Source of the DNA: Pedobacter sp. PAMC26386 | Lineage (GTDB): Bacteria; Bacteroidota; Bacteroidia; Sphingobacteriales; Sphingobacteriaceae | Length of the DNA: 64,000 nucleotides | Reading direction: 5' to 3' | Assembly (NCBI GenBank): GCA_014302835.1 | Contig: CP060294.1 | Span: 3,497,067 to 3,561,066, forward strand | In this document: one piece after another, positions 1-9,116 of the stretch | How positions within the stretch are numbered: the first letter of the stretch is position 1 | How the letters are laid out: each line of letters opens with the position of its first letter | Position numbers and translations under genes: made by a program | Notes under the pieces: model-generated | What the model was told of the DNA's origin: nothing | Databases searched by the model: none | Seen by the model: the letters and a program-made list of their open reading frames with translations, nothing else

Positions 1-1320
1 AGTTTTGTAACCGGCGAATCTTTACCTTTGGCTAAGGTTTTGGGGGAGATCGTTTATGCTGGTGGAAGACAGTTAAGGGGAGCGATTGAACTCGAAGTAG
101 TCAAACCTGTTTCTCAAAGTTATCTGACCAAATTATGGAATAACGAAGCATTTTCGGGACAAAAAGATCCGATTAAAACTTTCAGCGATACTGCCAGCCG
201 GTATTTCAGTATTGTGCTGGTGGCTATCGCACTTGCAGCTGGTCTGTACTGGATCAATACCGATGTCAACAAAGCCATTGCCGCATTTACAGCAGTGCTG
301 ATCATAGCCTGCCCTTGTGCACTGGCCTTAAGTTCTCCATTTACTTTAGCAGCGGTACTCAGCATTTTCGATCAAAATAAATTCTATTTAAAAAATACCG
401 CTGTCATCGAAGAACTTGCCCGGATTGATACCATCGTTTTTGATAAAACAGGAACGATTACTAATCCACAGGCTACAGGCTTCGATTTTAGCGGCACATT
501 GGATCAACACCAAAAACAACTCGTTAGTGATCTGGCTAGAAATTCAGGCCACCCATTAAGCAGAGAACTGGTTAAATGGTTAGCAGTTAATCCTTATTTC
601 CCAGTAGAACACTATATGGAAAAGGTAGGCCGGGGAATTAGTGGCCGCCTAGACGGACATGATGTAAAACTGGGAAGTGCTGCTTACCTTGGTTTAAAAA
701 CACAAGACAAGGGTAGTGTCGTTCATATCTTAATTGAAGGCCACTATTCTGGCTATTTCCGATCTTCGCAACGCTGGAGAGACGGCTTCAAACAACTCGC
801 TTTAAAATTAGGTCAAAAGGCCGATCTCCATTTGTTATCAGGGGATCAGGACCATGACCGGAAAACCCTGACCCCATTTTTCCCAAGAATGCAGCAATTA
901 CACTTCCAGCAAAGCCCCCAGCAGAAACTGGACTACATTCTTCGATTACAGGAAACCGGGGCTAAGGTGATGATGCTTGGCGACGGCTTAAATGATGCAG
1001 GTGCTTTAAAACAAAGCAACCTTGGGATTGCAGTCACAGACGACATCAATAATTTCTCTCCTGGTTGCGATGCTATCCTGGATGGTGCTGCTTTCAAAAA
1101 AATACCACAGTTTATCCAACAGGCAAAAGATGCTGTAAAAGTGATCCATATGAGCTTTGCCATCTCCCTGCTCTATAATGTGGTGGGTCTATTCTTTGCT
1201 GTACAGGGCTTACTTTCACCCTTAATGGCCGCCATATTGATGCCCGTGAGTACAATCACCATTATTTTATTCACCAGTTTAACCGCCCGGTTTTACGCTC
1301 GTAAAAACAAGTTATTATGA
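1..1320 (+). CDS. ccoI: Copper-transporting P1B-type ATPase CcoI/FixI (5' end outside window)
   Basis: This is the C-terminal part of a heavy-metal P-type ATPase that supplies copper for cbb3 oxidase assembly at the inner membrane. The frame is open from base 1 and already contains the actuator motif TGES at bases 10-21, so a TTG at base 28 is not the real start and the N-terminal metal-binding and first membrane segments lie outside the window. Visible in order are the CPC copper-channel motif (bases 310-318), the phosphorylation motif DKTGT (442-456), the hinge motif GDGLND (979-996) and a final membrane pair. The CcoI role rests on position: its stop overlaps ccoS by four bases (ATGA) and ccoNO follows. 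Family assignment is firm; ion selectivity is inferred from the CPC motif and the neighbours. Confidence 0.93.
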   Translation, partial: SFVTGESLPLAKVLGEIVYAGGRQLRGAIELEVVKPVSQSYLTKLWNNEAFSGQKDPIKTFSDTASRYFSIVLVAIALAAGLYWINTDVNKAIAAFTAVLIIACPCALALSSPFTLAAVLSIFDQNKFYLKNTAVIEELARIDTIVFDKTGTITNPQATGFDFSGTLDQHQKQLVSDLARNSGHPLSRELVKWLAVNPYFPVEHYMEKVGRGISGRLDGHDVKLGSAAYLGLKTQDKGSVVHILIEGHYSGYFRSSQRWRDGFKQLALKLGQKADLHLLSGDQDHDRKTLTPFFPRMQQLHFQQSPQQKLDYILRLQETGAKVMMLGDGLNDAGALKQSNLGIAVTDDINNFSPGCDAILDGAAFKKIPQFIQQAKDAVKVIHMSFAISLLYNVVGLFFAVQGLLSPLMAAILMPVSTITIILFTSLTARFYARKNKLL

Positions 1321-1511
1321 ATATGATCTTCCTGCTGATAGGCTTCAGTATTCTATTAGCTCTTTTGTTTCTACTCGCTTTTTTCTGGGCCAGTAAATCT
1401 GGTCAGCATGATGATCTCTATACACCTGGTGTGAGGATCCTTTTTGAAGAAGAAAAGCCTTCGGAAACCAGGATTGAACAAAAAAGTGATGAAGATCACC
1501 CCTTTACATAA
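1317..1511 (+). CDS. ccoS: cbb3 oxidase maturation protein CcoS
   Basis: A 64-residue protein with one N-terminal membrane segment (about residues 3-24) followed by a short charged tail. This size and plan are typical of CcoS, which is needed for cofactor insertion into cbb3 oxidase. It overlaps the ccoI stop codon by four bases, so the two are translationally coupled, and it sits directly before the oxidase structural genes. There is a Y-x-P-G-V-R segment just after the membrane span. The call depends on size, topology and gene order because the family has little sequence signature. Confidence 0.88.
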   Translation: MNMIFLLIGFSILLALLFLLAFFWASKSGQHDDLYTPGVRILFEEEKPSETRIEQKSDEDHPFT

Positions 1512-1577
1512 CTCCTGTCACTCCCCGGAATATCAAACAGGGCTAATTTTACCCCCATAAACCACAAAGTTTTTCTC

Positions 1578-3689
1578 ATGACTGAAAAATTCCATTACGA
1601 CAACAAAATCGTCAGAAACTTCGCATTGGCCACCATCGTATGGGGCATAGTAGGCATGACAATTGGACTTTTGATTGCCATGCAGCTCTTTAAGCCTGCC
1701 ATGAATCTAGGTTCTCAATACACAACTTTCGGCCGTATCCGGCCATTACACACCAATGCGGTAATTTTTGCATTTGTTGGTAATGCTATTTTTATGGGTG
1801 TTTATTATTCTTTACAGCGGCTTCTTAAAGCAAGGATGTATAGTGATATCTTAAGTAAGATCCATTTCTGGGGTTGGCAGTTGATTATTGTTGCCACTGT
1901 CATTACTCTTCCTTTAGGAATGACCAGCTCCCATGAATATGCAGAGATGGAATGGCCGATAGATATCGCGATTACAGTGATCTGGGTCGTATTTGGTTAC
2001 AACATGTTTGGTACCATTATCAAAAGACGAGAGAAGCATATGTATGTGGCCATCTGGTTTTACATCGCAACTTTTGTTACGGTTGCTGTACTTCATATTG
2101 TCAATTCTATACAATTACCAATATCTGCCTTTAAAAGTTACTATGTATACGCTGGTGTACAGGATGCGCTGGTACAATGGTGGTACGGACACAATGCCGT
2201 TGCTTTCTTCCTGACTACGCCTTACCTGGGTATGATGTATTACTTCTTACCTAAAATGGCCAATCGTCCGGTGTATTCTTATAAATTGAGTATCCTCCAT
2301 TTCTGGTCACTTATTTTCATTTATATCTGGGCTGGCCCTCACCATTTATTATATACTTCATTGCCTTCATGGGCACAATCTTTAGGAGTCGCTTTCTCTG
2401 TCATGCTGATTGCTCCAAGCTGGGGTGGTATGATTAACGGACTGCTTACTTTACGCGGTGCATGGGATAAGGTAAGAGAAGATCCTAAGCTGAAATTCAT
2501 GGTTGTAGGTTTAACAGCCTATGGTATGGCCACTTTCGAAGGCCCATTACTCGCTTTTAAACAGATCAATGCGATTGCCCACTATACAGACTGGATAGTT
2601 GCCCACGTACACGTTGGTGCATTAGGATGGAACGGATTTTTAACATTCGCTATACTTTACTGGTTGATTCCAAGAATTTACAATACCACTTTATATTCTG
2701 TAAAACTAGCCTCCTTCCACTTCTGGATAGGTACACTGGGAATTATCTTTTATGCTGTTCCTCTTTATTTCGCTGGGTTTACCCAAGGCTTAATGTGGAA
2801 AGAGTTTACTGCCGAGGGGACATTAAGATATCCTAATTTTCTGGAAACTGTGGTTCAGATCCTTCCTATGTATGTAATGAGAGCTATCGGGGGTGCATTA
2901 TATCTGACTGGGGTAATTGTAATGACTTATAACCTGGTTAGAACCATGAAATCTGGTAAGCTGGTAGCCAATGAAGCGGCCGAAGCACAACCTTTAGCTC
3001 CGGTTTATGTGGCCAAAGGTGATGACAAAAAACTACACCGGATGCTGGAACGTAAACCAATGATTTTTATGGTCCTTTCTCTGATTGTGATTCTGATTGG
3101 CGGAATGATTGAAATGATGCCAACTTTTACCATTAAATCTAATATTCCAACCATATCCAGTGTAAAACCTTATACACCTTTAGAGTTACAAGGCCGGGAT
3201 ATTTATATCAGAGAAGGTTGTGTGAACTGCCACTCTCAGATGATCCGTCCATTCCGTTCTGAAACGGAACGCTATGGAGAATACAGTAAAGCCGGTGAGT
3301 TTGTTTATGACCACCCATTTTTATGGGGATCGAAACGCATAGGTCCTGATTTACAGCGTGAAGGTGGTAAATATGGCAATGTATGGCATTACAATCACCT
3401 GTACGATCCGCAAACCATGTCACCAGGTAGTATTATGCCGCCATATGAATGGCTTATTGAACAAAAACTGGACACAACCACAACCAAAGTAAAAATTAAT
3501 GCCATGCGAACATTGGGTGTACCTTATGAAACAGGTTATGAGTATCAGGCAAATACTGACCTGGAAAAACAAGCTAAAGCGATAGCCGCAGATTTACAAC
3601 AGAACAATATCAAGGTGAAAAGTGATAAGGAGATCATCGCGATCATCGCTTACCTGCAACGCCTTGGAACAGATATTAAAGCCAAATAA
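1578..3689 (+). CDS. ccoNO: Fused cbb3-type cytochrome c oxidase subunits I and II (CcoN-CcoO)
   Basis: This 703-residue protein joins the catalytic haem-copper subunit CcoN (about residues 1-475) to the membrane-anchored monohaem cytochrome CcoO (about 490-703). The CcoN part shows the low-spin haem histidine in RPLHTNAV, the CuB histidines in WWYGHNAV and GPHHLLY, and the paired haem histidines in VAHVHVGALGW. The CcoO part has a single CxxCH site (GCVNCHSQMIRP). N-O fusions are common in Bacteroidetes, whereas Proteobacteria keep two genes. The protein reduces oxygen to water with high affinity and pumps protons. The oxidase genes continue directly downstream with ccoQ and ccoP. Confidence 0.96.
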   Translation: MTEKFHYDNKIVRNFALATIVWGIVGMTIGLLIAMQLFKPAMNLGSQYTTFGRIRPLHTNAVIFAFVGNAIFMGVYYSLQRLLKARMYSDILSKIHFWGWQLIIVATVITLPLGMTSSHEYAEMEWPIDIAITVIWVVFGYNMFGTIIKRREKHMYVAIWFYIATFVTVAVLHIVNSIQLPISAFKSYYVYAGVQDALVQWWYGHNAVAFFLTTPYLGMMYYFLPKMANRPVYSYKLSILHFWSLIFIYIWAGPHHLLYTSLPSWAQSLGVAFSVMLIAPSWGGMINGLLTLRGAWDKVREDPKLKFMVVGLTAYGMATFEGPLLAFKQINAIAHYTDWIVAHVHVGALGWNGFLTFAILYWLIPRIYNTTLYSVKLASFHFWIGTLGIIFYAVPLYFAGFTQGLMWKEFTAEGTLRYPNFLETVVQILPMYVMRAIGGALYLTGVIVMTYNLVRTMKSGKLVANEAAEAQPLAPVYVAKGDDKKLHRMLERKPMIFMVLSLIVILIGGMIEMMPTFTIKSNIPTISSVKPYTPLELQGRDIYIREGCVNCHSQMIRPFRSETERYGEYSKAGEFVYDHPFLWGSKRIGPDLQREGGKYGNVWHYNHLYDPQTMSPGSIMPPYEWLIEQKLDTTTTKVKINAMRTLGVPYETGYEYQANTDLEKQAKAIAADLQQNNIKVKSDKEIIAIIAYLQRLGTDIKAK

Positions 3690-3697
3690 CGCAAAAC

Positions 3698-3877
3698 ATG
3701 TTTAAGCAATTTTTAGATAAGGTTGATGGAAACCAAGGGTATCTGCTCAGCTCACTCGGCATCTTCATGCTATTTTTCTTACTGGTAGGCGTCTTATTGT
3801 TAACCATGAAGAAGGACGAAATAAAATATATGAGCGAACTCCCTATAAAAGACGATCAGGATGAAAGAGATAATTAA
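3698..3877 (+). CDS. ccoQ: Small cbb3 oxidase subunit CcoQ
   Basis: A 59-residue open frame starts with ATG eight bases after the ccoNO stop and overlaps the ccoP start by 17 bases. It encodes a short polar N-terminus, one strong membrane segment (about residues 15-36) and a charged acidic tail rich in Asp, Glu and Lys. That matches CcoQ, a single-span subunit that stabilises the oxidase in other bacteria. It is easy to miss because of its size. The evidence is position, length and topology. Confidence 0.82.
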   Translation: MFKQFLDKVDGNQGYLLSSLGIFMLFFLLVGVLLLTMKKDEIKYMSELPIKDDQDERDN

Positions 3878-4697
3878 CAACAACTGGTCTACAGGAAGTA
3901 CTTCAGCAGATATTGTCATCGTTTTAATGCTCATTACTGCGGTTATGATCCTTTGTGTAGCGATACTGATGCTCAAAGTGATTAAGTTTTATGTCAAAGA
4001 ATCTATCAATCCAACTCCATTTGCAACACCGCAAGAGAAAGCGCAAAGAAGACTGGAAGAAGAAGCCTTACAGATGATCAAAGACAAAAAGCCATCTATC
4101 TGGACCAAGCTGATGCAGCTGAAACCGATGGAGGAAGAAAAAAACCTGGTCATGGAGCATAAATTTGATGGGATTGCAGAGTTGAATAACCCTACTCCTG
4201 CCTGGTTCATGATTTTGTTTTATGGCACAATCATCTTCGCTACCGGCTATTTACTGACTTATGATGTGCTGGGATACGGTAAATCGCAGGAAGAAGAATA
4301 TATAGCAGAACTGGAACAGGCAGCTGATGCCAAAGTAGCTTTCCTGGCAAACCCTGCAAATGCAGCTAATGCAGTCAATGAAAACAATATGGAGCAAAGT
4401 AAGGATGAAGCAGTAATTAAAAGTGGCGCCTCTTTATTTGCCAATCGCTGTACGCCTTGTCATGGAGAACATGGAGAGGGTATTGTCGGGCCAAACTTAA
4501 CTGATGAATATTGGTTGCATGGCGGAAAAGCGAAAGATGTCTTCAAAACAATCAAATATGGGGTTCCGGAAAAGGGAATGATTGCCTGGGAAAAATCACT
4601 CAGTGCACAACAGATCGCTGACTTAACAAATTATGTTTTGTCATTACAAGGAACAAAACCTGCCGGTGCAAAAGCGCCACAGGGTAACAAAGAATAA
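3861..4697 (+). CDS. ccoP: cbb3 oxidase subunit III, single-haem cytochrome CcoP
   Basis: A 278-residue membrane-anchored cytochrome c. It has an N-terminal membrane segment (about residues 13-37), a charged linker, a second membrane segment (about 112-132, after the NPTPAWF sequence typical of the CcoP N-terminal domain) and one cytochrome c domain. That domain has a single CxxCH site (CTPCH, about residue 197) and a likely distal methionine in KGMIAW. Proteobacterial CcoP carries two haems; only one site is present here. The ATG lies inside the end of ccoQ, and the ccoG ATG follows two bases after the stop, so the genes form one operon. Confidence 0.93.
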   Translation: MKEIINNNWSTGSTSADIVIVLMLITAVMILCVAILMLKVIKFYVKESINPTPFATPQEKAQRRLEEEALQMIKDKKPSIWTKLMQLKPMEEEKNLVMEHKFDGIAELNNPTPAWFMILFYGTIIFATGYLLTYDVLGYGKSQEEEYIAELEQAADAKVAFLANPANAANAVNENNMEQSKDEAVIKSGASLFANRCTPCHGEHGEGIVGPNLTDEYWLHGGKAKDVFKTIKYGVPEKGMIAWEKSLSAQQIADLTNYVLSLQGTKPAGAKAPQGNKE

Positions 4698-4699
4698 AC

Positions 4700-6097
4700 A
4701 TGTCACAAAGTCCTGCAAATTTTAGAGATCAGCCTGGTACGATTACCGACGACGGAAAAAAAAGAAAGTGGATCTATCCTAAAATTATCAAAGGAAAGGT
4801 TTACCAGTACCGCGCTGCGGTCAGCTATTTTTTCCTGACCGTGCTGTTAGCTGCTCCATTTCTGAAATTAAATGGAGAACAGCTGATCTTGCTCAACGTG
4901 CTGGAAAGGAAGTTTGTCTTCTTTGGTATCATCTTCTGGCCACAGGATTTCTACCTCTTTGTACTGACATTACTAATTTTCATTATCGGTGTGGTTTTGT
5001 TTACAGTAGTTTTTGGCAGGGTCTTTTGCGGATGGGCCTGCCCCCAAACTATATTTCTTGAAATGGTTTTCCGTAAGGTCGAGAACTGGATTGAGGGCGA
5101 CCTTTTGAAACAGAGAAAACTGGATGAAGGACCGCTCAATTTTGGGAAGGTCAGAAAAAAAACGATCAAACACGTTTTGTTCCTTGCCATATCTTTTCTG
5201 ATTGCCAATATATTTCTGGCCTATCTGATCAGCACTACCGTGCTCTGGAAAATCATGACCGAACCCATTGCAATGCATATTACGGGCTTTATTGCAATCT
5301 GTGTCTTTACACTGGCCTTCTACCTGGTGTTTTCAAGAATGAGAGAACTGGTTTGTACAGTAGCTTGTCCATATGGCCGTTTACAGAGTGTGTTATTAGA
5401 TAACCAGAGTATCATTGTAGCCTATGATTATCAGCGTGGTGAGCCTCGCGGAAAAAGAATTAAAGAAACAGAACAGCCAGAAGGCGATTGTATTGACTGT
5501 AAATTATGTGTTCAGGTTTGTCCTACGGGTATAGATATCAGAAACGGTACGCAAATGGAGTGTGTAAATTGTACTGCTTGTATTGATGCCTGTGATATGG
5601 TCATGGAAAAAATTGATCGTCCGCTTCGTTTGATCGGGTTTAAATCTGAAGAGGAGATCGCGACTAAAAAACCATTCCATTTAAATAAACGGATTTATGG
5701 TTATGCTGGGGTTCTGTTAATGCTGATGACCGTACTAGCCTATTTATTGATTAGCCGCAGCGCTGTGGAAACGACTATATTGAGAGCAAGCGGAACTTTA
5801 TATCAACTCAGAGATCAAGATAAAACGGTGAGTAACCTGTACAATTCTGAACTGGTCAATAAAACCAGAAGTCCAATTAAATTTGAGATTGTCCCTGATC
5901 ATAAGGAAGCCAAAATACAATATATCCAGAAAGAGGACCTGATTAAACCGGGTGAAACGATTAAAATTACTTTTTTCGTCATCCTTCCACAAAAATCTAT
6001 TCAGAAATATAAAACAGCTATAGGTTTTAAACTAATGTCTGACCATAAAGTTACCGGGCAGTTTCAAACCACATTTATTGCACCTTCAAATGATTAA
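4700..6097 (+). CDS. ccoG: cbb3 oxidase accessory iron-sulfur protein CcoG
   Basis: A 465-residue polytopic protein with two ferredoxin-like clusters. The N-terminal half has membrane segments around the conserved FCGWACPQ and CTVACPYGR motifs. The middle has two 4Fe-4S sites, one in CIDCKLCVQVCP and the next in CVNCTACIDACD. The C-terminal part is a soluble Ig-like domain. CcoG homologues reduce copper for cbb3 oxidase assembly. It starts two bases after ccoP and ends four bases before ccoH. The family match is strong. Confidence 0.94.
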   Translation: MSQSPANFRDQPGTITDDGKKRKWIYPKIIKGKVYQYRAAVSYFFLTVLLAAPFLKLNGEQLILLNVLERKFVFFGIIFWPQDFYLFVLTLLIFIIGVVLFTVVFGRVFCGWACPQTIFLEMVFRKVENWIEGDLLKQRKLDEGPLNFGKVRKKTIKHVLFLAISFLIANIFLAYLISTTVLWKIMTEPIAMHITGFIAICVFTLAFYLVFSRMRELVCTVACPYGRLQSVLLDNQSIIVAYDYQRGEPRGKRIKETEQPEGDCIDCKLCVQVCPTGIDIRNGTQMECVNCTACIDACDMVMEKIDRPLRLIGFKSEEEIATKKPFHLNKRIYGYAGVLLMLMTVLAYLLISRSAVETTILRASGTLYQLRDQDKTVSNLYNSELVNKTRSPIKFEIVPDHKEAKIQYIQKEDLIKPGETIKITFFVILPQKSIQKYKTAIGFKLMSDHKVTGQFQTTFIAPSND

Positions 6098-6100
6098 GAT

Positions 6101-6526
6101 ATGAATTGGGGAGTAAAAGTATTAATAGGGATGGGAATGTTTATGTCCTTCATCACCGTACTGGTAGTCATCATGTTTACTAGCAAAACAGATGCACTGG
6201 TCGACAATGATTATTATGAACAAGGAATAAACTACAATAGAATTTATAACCTGAAAGAACAGGTTAATATTGATCATGCAAAACCTGAAGTAATCGTAAG
6301 CAAAGAGATTATTCTTTTAATTTTCACCACGCAGGCGAAAGGAAATATAAAGCTGATGCGTACTTCAGACAAACAAATGGACAGGGCTATGCCCTTTGAA
6401 ACCGATCAAAACCTGCAAGTCCTAATCCCTGCGATGAATTTACCAAAAGGATCATGGCGGTTAATTATAGAATGGGAAAGTCAGTCTAAAAAATATCTCT
6501 ACACACAAGAAATTAATATCAAATGA
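6101..6526 (+). CDS. ccoH: FixH/CcoH-family cbb3 oxidase assembly protein
   Basis: A 141-residue protein with one N-terminal membrane segment (about residues 4-26) and a periplasmic beta-rich domain that includes the DNDYYEQGINYN region seen in FixH proteins. FixH/CcoH binds the oxidase during assembly. It lies between ccoG and the TauE-like gene and overlaps the latter by four bases. The domain is poorly conserved, so the call rests on the N-terminal pattern plus the operon position. Confidence 0.88.
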   Translation: MNWGVKVLIGMGMFMSFITVLVVIMFTSKTDALVDNDYYEQGINYNRIYNLKEQVNIDHAKPEVIVSKEIILLIFTTQAKGNIKLMRTSDKQMDRAMPFETDQNLQVLIPAMNLPKGSWRLIIEWESQSKKYLYTQEINIK

Positions 6527-7200
6527 GTGTACAGTACCTCGCATTTCTAATCGGCCTGATGGGCAGTGTCCATTGTTTAGGGATGTGCGGCCCGCTAGCT
6601 TTTGCCGTACCCACCTTGAAAAAAGGATGGGGCTTCCTGGTGTTGGATAAACTCAGTTATCAGGGTGGCAGAATCATCTCTTATTGTATTTTGGGAGCCG
6701 TTATTGGCTTCATTGGTCGCCAAATCTGGCTTGCAGGTGTACAACAATACTTAAGTATGCTGAGTGGTTTGTTGATCCTTATAGCGGCTGCAGCAAAATT
6801 ATTCCATTTTTCAGCAGGCAGGATTAATGCTAAATTGCTACAGCCCTTTAACCAGCTATTTGGCTATGCGTTGAAGCACAAAGCTAACCATCTGATCATT
6901 GGGATAGTTAATGGTTTTCTGCCTTGTGGCCTGGTTTACCTGGCCTTAACTGGTGCCTTAAATACCGGGTCTGTGAATACAGCTGTTGAATATATGTTTT
7001 GGTATGGACTGGGAACGGTCCCCCTGATGTTTATTGCGGGAATCAGCGCTGGTTTTACCAGTGTACTCTTTAAGCAAAAGCTCAATAAAATGATTCCATA
7101 TATGATGGTGATCTTAGGCTTCTGGTTTATACTGCGGGGCCTGGAATTGAATATTCCATATTTAAGTCCGGCCAAAGCCGGAACTGCCATCTGCAATTAA
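6523..7200 (+). CDS. TauE/SafE-like (UreH/DsbD-type) membrane protein of the cco operon
   Basis: A 225-residue polytopic membrane protein with about six hydrophobic segments. The first contains the motif GSVHCLGMCGP, and a later one contains NGFLPCGLVYLAL. These His/Cys/Met-rich motifs are typical of the small TauE/SafE (UreH-2-like) family found at the end of cbb3 operons in Bacteroidetes. A role in copper handling or thiol transfer for oxidase assembly is an inference from context and from the metal-binding-type motif; its substrate is not known. It overlaps ccoH by four bases and is the last gene of the operon, converging on hemN with an 17-base gap. Confidence 0.82.
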   Translation: MSVQYLAFLIGLMGSVHCLGMCGPLAFAVPTLKKGWGFLVLDKLSYQGGRIISYCILGAVIGFIGRQIWLAGVQQYLSMLSGLLILIAAAAKLFHFSAGRINAKLLQPFNQLFGYALKHKANHLIIGIVNGFLPCGLVYLALTGALNTGSVNTAVEYMFWYGLGTVPLMFIAGISAGFTSVLFKQKLNKMIPYMMVILGFWFILRGLELNIPYLSPAKAGTAICN

Positions 7201-7217
7201 TCTTATCTTTTAATGTC

Positions 7218-8582
7218 TTAGCCAGCCATACTGAATAATTGTGTTTGCGGTTGATTGGCATACAATCTGGAATCCAGGGCCATACAGATATTTCTTAGAA
7301 ATCTTTTACCCAACGGGGTTACTTTTAAGGTCTTACCACTGATCACCACCAATCCATCATCAGCAATTAAAACCATCCGCTCCAGACCTTTACTGAAACC
7401 TGGACTTTGCTCTTCAGGTTTAGCCCATGAGGTTTCTCCTTTACACATCAGGTTTAAGATATGTCTTCTGATCACCAAATCTTCCTGATCCAGGATATGG
7501 CCTTTAAAAACAGGGATTTTACCTGCATTAACCAGACTAATATAATCTTCCACTTTTTTCACATTCTGTGCGAAAGCAGTCCAGCTGTCACTAATGGAAG
7601 ATACGCCTAAGCCAATCATCAATTTGCTGTATTGATGCGTATAGCCCATAAAATTACGGTGTAAGCGTCCTTCTCTTTCTGCCGTATACAAACTATCAGA
7701 CATGAGTGTAAAATGATCCATTCCAATCTCTTTATACCCTCCTGCTTTGAGTATTTCTCGCCCTAACTCATACAATTCCTGTTTTTCTGCGGGAGAAGGA
7801 AGATCCAGTTCTGTATACCTGCGCTGCCCCGGTCTTACCCATGGCACATGTGCGTAACTGTAAAAAGCAATCCTGTCTGGACGTAAAGTCAAGACCGACT
7901 TGATCGTATCTGATAAACCCTGAATATTTTGCAAAGGAAGACCATAAATCAAATCATAGTTCACAGAATGATAGCCTATGGTTCTTGCCTGTCGGGTAAC
8001 CAAAGCCACTTCTTCTACACTTTGTATCCGGTTAATAGCCAGTTGTACTTTAGGGTCAAAATCCTGAATTCCCAGGCTGATCCGCTTAAAACCCAGATGA
8101 TATAAAATATTTAAATGTGCTTCAGTCGTATTGGAAGGATGTGCTTCAAAACTGAACTCTGCTCCCTCCTGTATAATAGCAGAACTAAGAATGCCACTGA
8201 TGAGCAATTCAAGATTTTTGGGACTAAAAAAAGTAGGTGTCCCGCCACCCAAATGCAGTTCGCGGATTACAGGCTGGCTGTCAAAGAGCTTCTGGTATAA
8301 TTTCCATTCTTTCAGGACAGTCGCTATATAAGGATCTTCTACTTTGTGATTCCGGGTAATTCTTGTGTTACAACCGCAATACGTACATAAGCTTTCACAA
8401 AATGGCAAATGAATATATAAACTAATCCCATCCTGCTGGTTGCTGTGTGTAAATGATTCCCGCACCGCATAGGCCCATTTTTCCTGGTCAAAACCTTCGG
8501 TATCCCAATAAGGAACTGTTGGATAGCTGGTATAGCGGGGAGCGGCAACATGATATTTTGCAATCAGTGTTTTAATGCTCAT
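7218..8582 (-). CDS. hemN: Oxygen-independent coproporphyrinogen III oxidase HemN
   Basis: A 454-residue radical-SAM enzyme that decarboxylates coproporphyrinogen III without oxygen during haem synthesis. It has the HemN cluster motif CESLCTYCGC near residue 64, the GGGTPTF motif, and the C-terminal HemN domain. The frame extends further upstream to an ATG at 8669, but the ATG at 8582 gives the usual HemN N-terminus (MSIKTLIAKY, then PRYTSYPT) and the usual length, so I chose it. That start overlaps the preceding small gene by 11 bases, which suggests coupling. Pairing with the cbb3 operon fits haem supply under low oxygen. Confidence 0.94.
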   Translation of the reverse strand: MSIKTLIAKYHVAAPRYTSYPTVPYWDTEGFDQEKWAYAVRESFTHSNQQDGISLYIHLPFCESLCTYCGCNTRITRNHKVEDPYIATVLKEWKLYQKLFDSQPVIRELHLGGGTPTFFSPKNLELLISGILSSAIIQEGAEFSFEAHPSNTTEAHLNILYHLGFKRISLGIQDFDPKVQLAINRIQSVEEVALVTRQARTIGYHSVNYDLIYGLPLQNIQGLSDTIKSVLTLRPDRIAFYSYAHVPWVRPGQRRYTELDLPSPAEKQELYELGREILKAGGYKEIGMDHFTLMSDSLYTAEREGRLHRNFMGYTHQYSKLMIGLGVSSISDSWTAFAQNVKKVEDYISLVNAGKIPVFKGHILDQEDLVIRRHILNLMCKGETSWAKPEEQSPGFSKGLERMVLIADDGLVVISGKTLKVTPLGKRFLRNICMALDSRLYANQPQTQLFSMAG

Positions 8583-9030
8583 GGTCAGGTGTTTTAGGGT
8601 GAACCTGGTCGCAGGCTTTTGAACAGACACAGGCAGAGCCCAAACAACGGTTATCCTGCCATTTATCAAGGTTCAAAATGGTTTCTCTGGCTAAAGCAAG
8701 CGATAATTCATCGGCGGTATCGGCCAGCAATGAAACAGCCGGAACATTCGCAATTTTAAGATGACGGCTCGCAGCGGCTTCCTGGTCTATATGTACCGTT
8801 GATGTAGACCGGGTAGCGATATACTTCACACCAAGATCGGCGAGACTATTGATTACCGCTGCTGAAACGAGGTCGTCCGTAAAGACAATAACAGCTTCTT
8901 TTCCAGCCGCATAACTAACTGTATCCAGACTCAGCGAATTGGATATTAATGTAATATCGTGTTTTTTATGGTTGGCGATTGCCAGTGGCTCTTTTTCAAA
9001 AGATTTGATACTATAGGCTACTACTCTCAT
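8572..9030 (-). CDS. Stand-alone LdhA-like N-terminal domain with a cysteine-rich tail
   Basis: This 152-residue protein resembles the N-terminal substrate-binding half of D-2-hydroxyacid dehydrogenases such as D-lactate dehydrogenase: MRVVAYSIKSFEKEPL at the start, VIVFTDDLVSAAVI, and LGVKYIATRSTSTVHID in place of the usual IALRSAGFDHVD. The NAD-binding Rossmann domain is absent, so it is unlikely to be an active dehydrogenase. The extra tail has four cysteines (CLGSACVCSKAC), which may bind a metal or cluster. It is the first gene of the hemN operon and overlaps hemN by 11 bases. I infer a regulatory or chaperone-like role in haem or micro-oxic metabolism; the function is unknown. Confidence 0.75.
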   Translation of the reverse strand: MRVVAYSIKSFEKEPLAIANHKKHDITLISNSLSLDTVSYAAGKEAVIVFTDDLVSAAVINSLADLGVKYIATRSTSTVHIDQEAAASRHLKIANVPAVSLLADTADELSLALARETILNLDKWQDNRCLGSACVCSKACDQVHPKTPDHEH

Positions 9031-9104
9031 TTGGTTCGATTTGTTAATGGGTAAAATTAACCCAAAAACAAGTCGGAGAGAATGAGATTAGTCAGTCATA
9101 AATA

Positions 9105-9116
9105 TGATCTGGATCA
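9105..9116. promoter_or_regulatory. Fnr/Crp-type palindrome upstream of the hemN operon
   Basis: TGATCTGGATCA is a perfect TGATC-N2-GATCA inverted repeat. It overlaps the stop codon of the receiver-Crp gene and lies about 75 bases before the start of the LdhA-like/hemN operon. It is close to the Fnr consensus TTGAT-N4-ATCAA and agrees with the ETVSR recognition helix of the neighbouring regulator. Assignment is by pattern only. Confidence 0.55.

Noticed and set aside
28..1320. TTG at base 28 as the start of CcoI
   Set aside because: The frame is open from base 1 and contains the TGES motif before this codon, so the gene is cut by the window edge.
1512..1577. Fnr-type box before ccoNO
   Set aside because: I looked for TGA-N6-TCA or TTGAT half-sites and found none. 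The operon promoter probably lies upstream of ccoI, outside the window.
8583..8669. Longer HemN from the ATG at 8669
   Set aside because: The extra 29 residues overlap the LdhA-like gene in another frame and do not resemble HemN. The ATG at 8582 gives the normal length.
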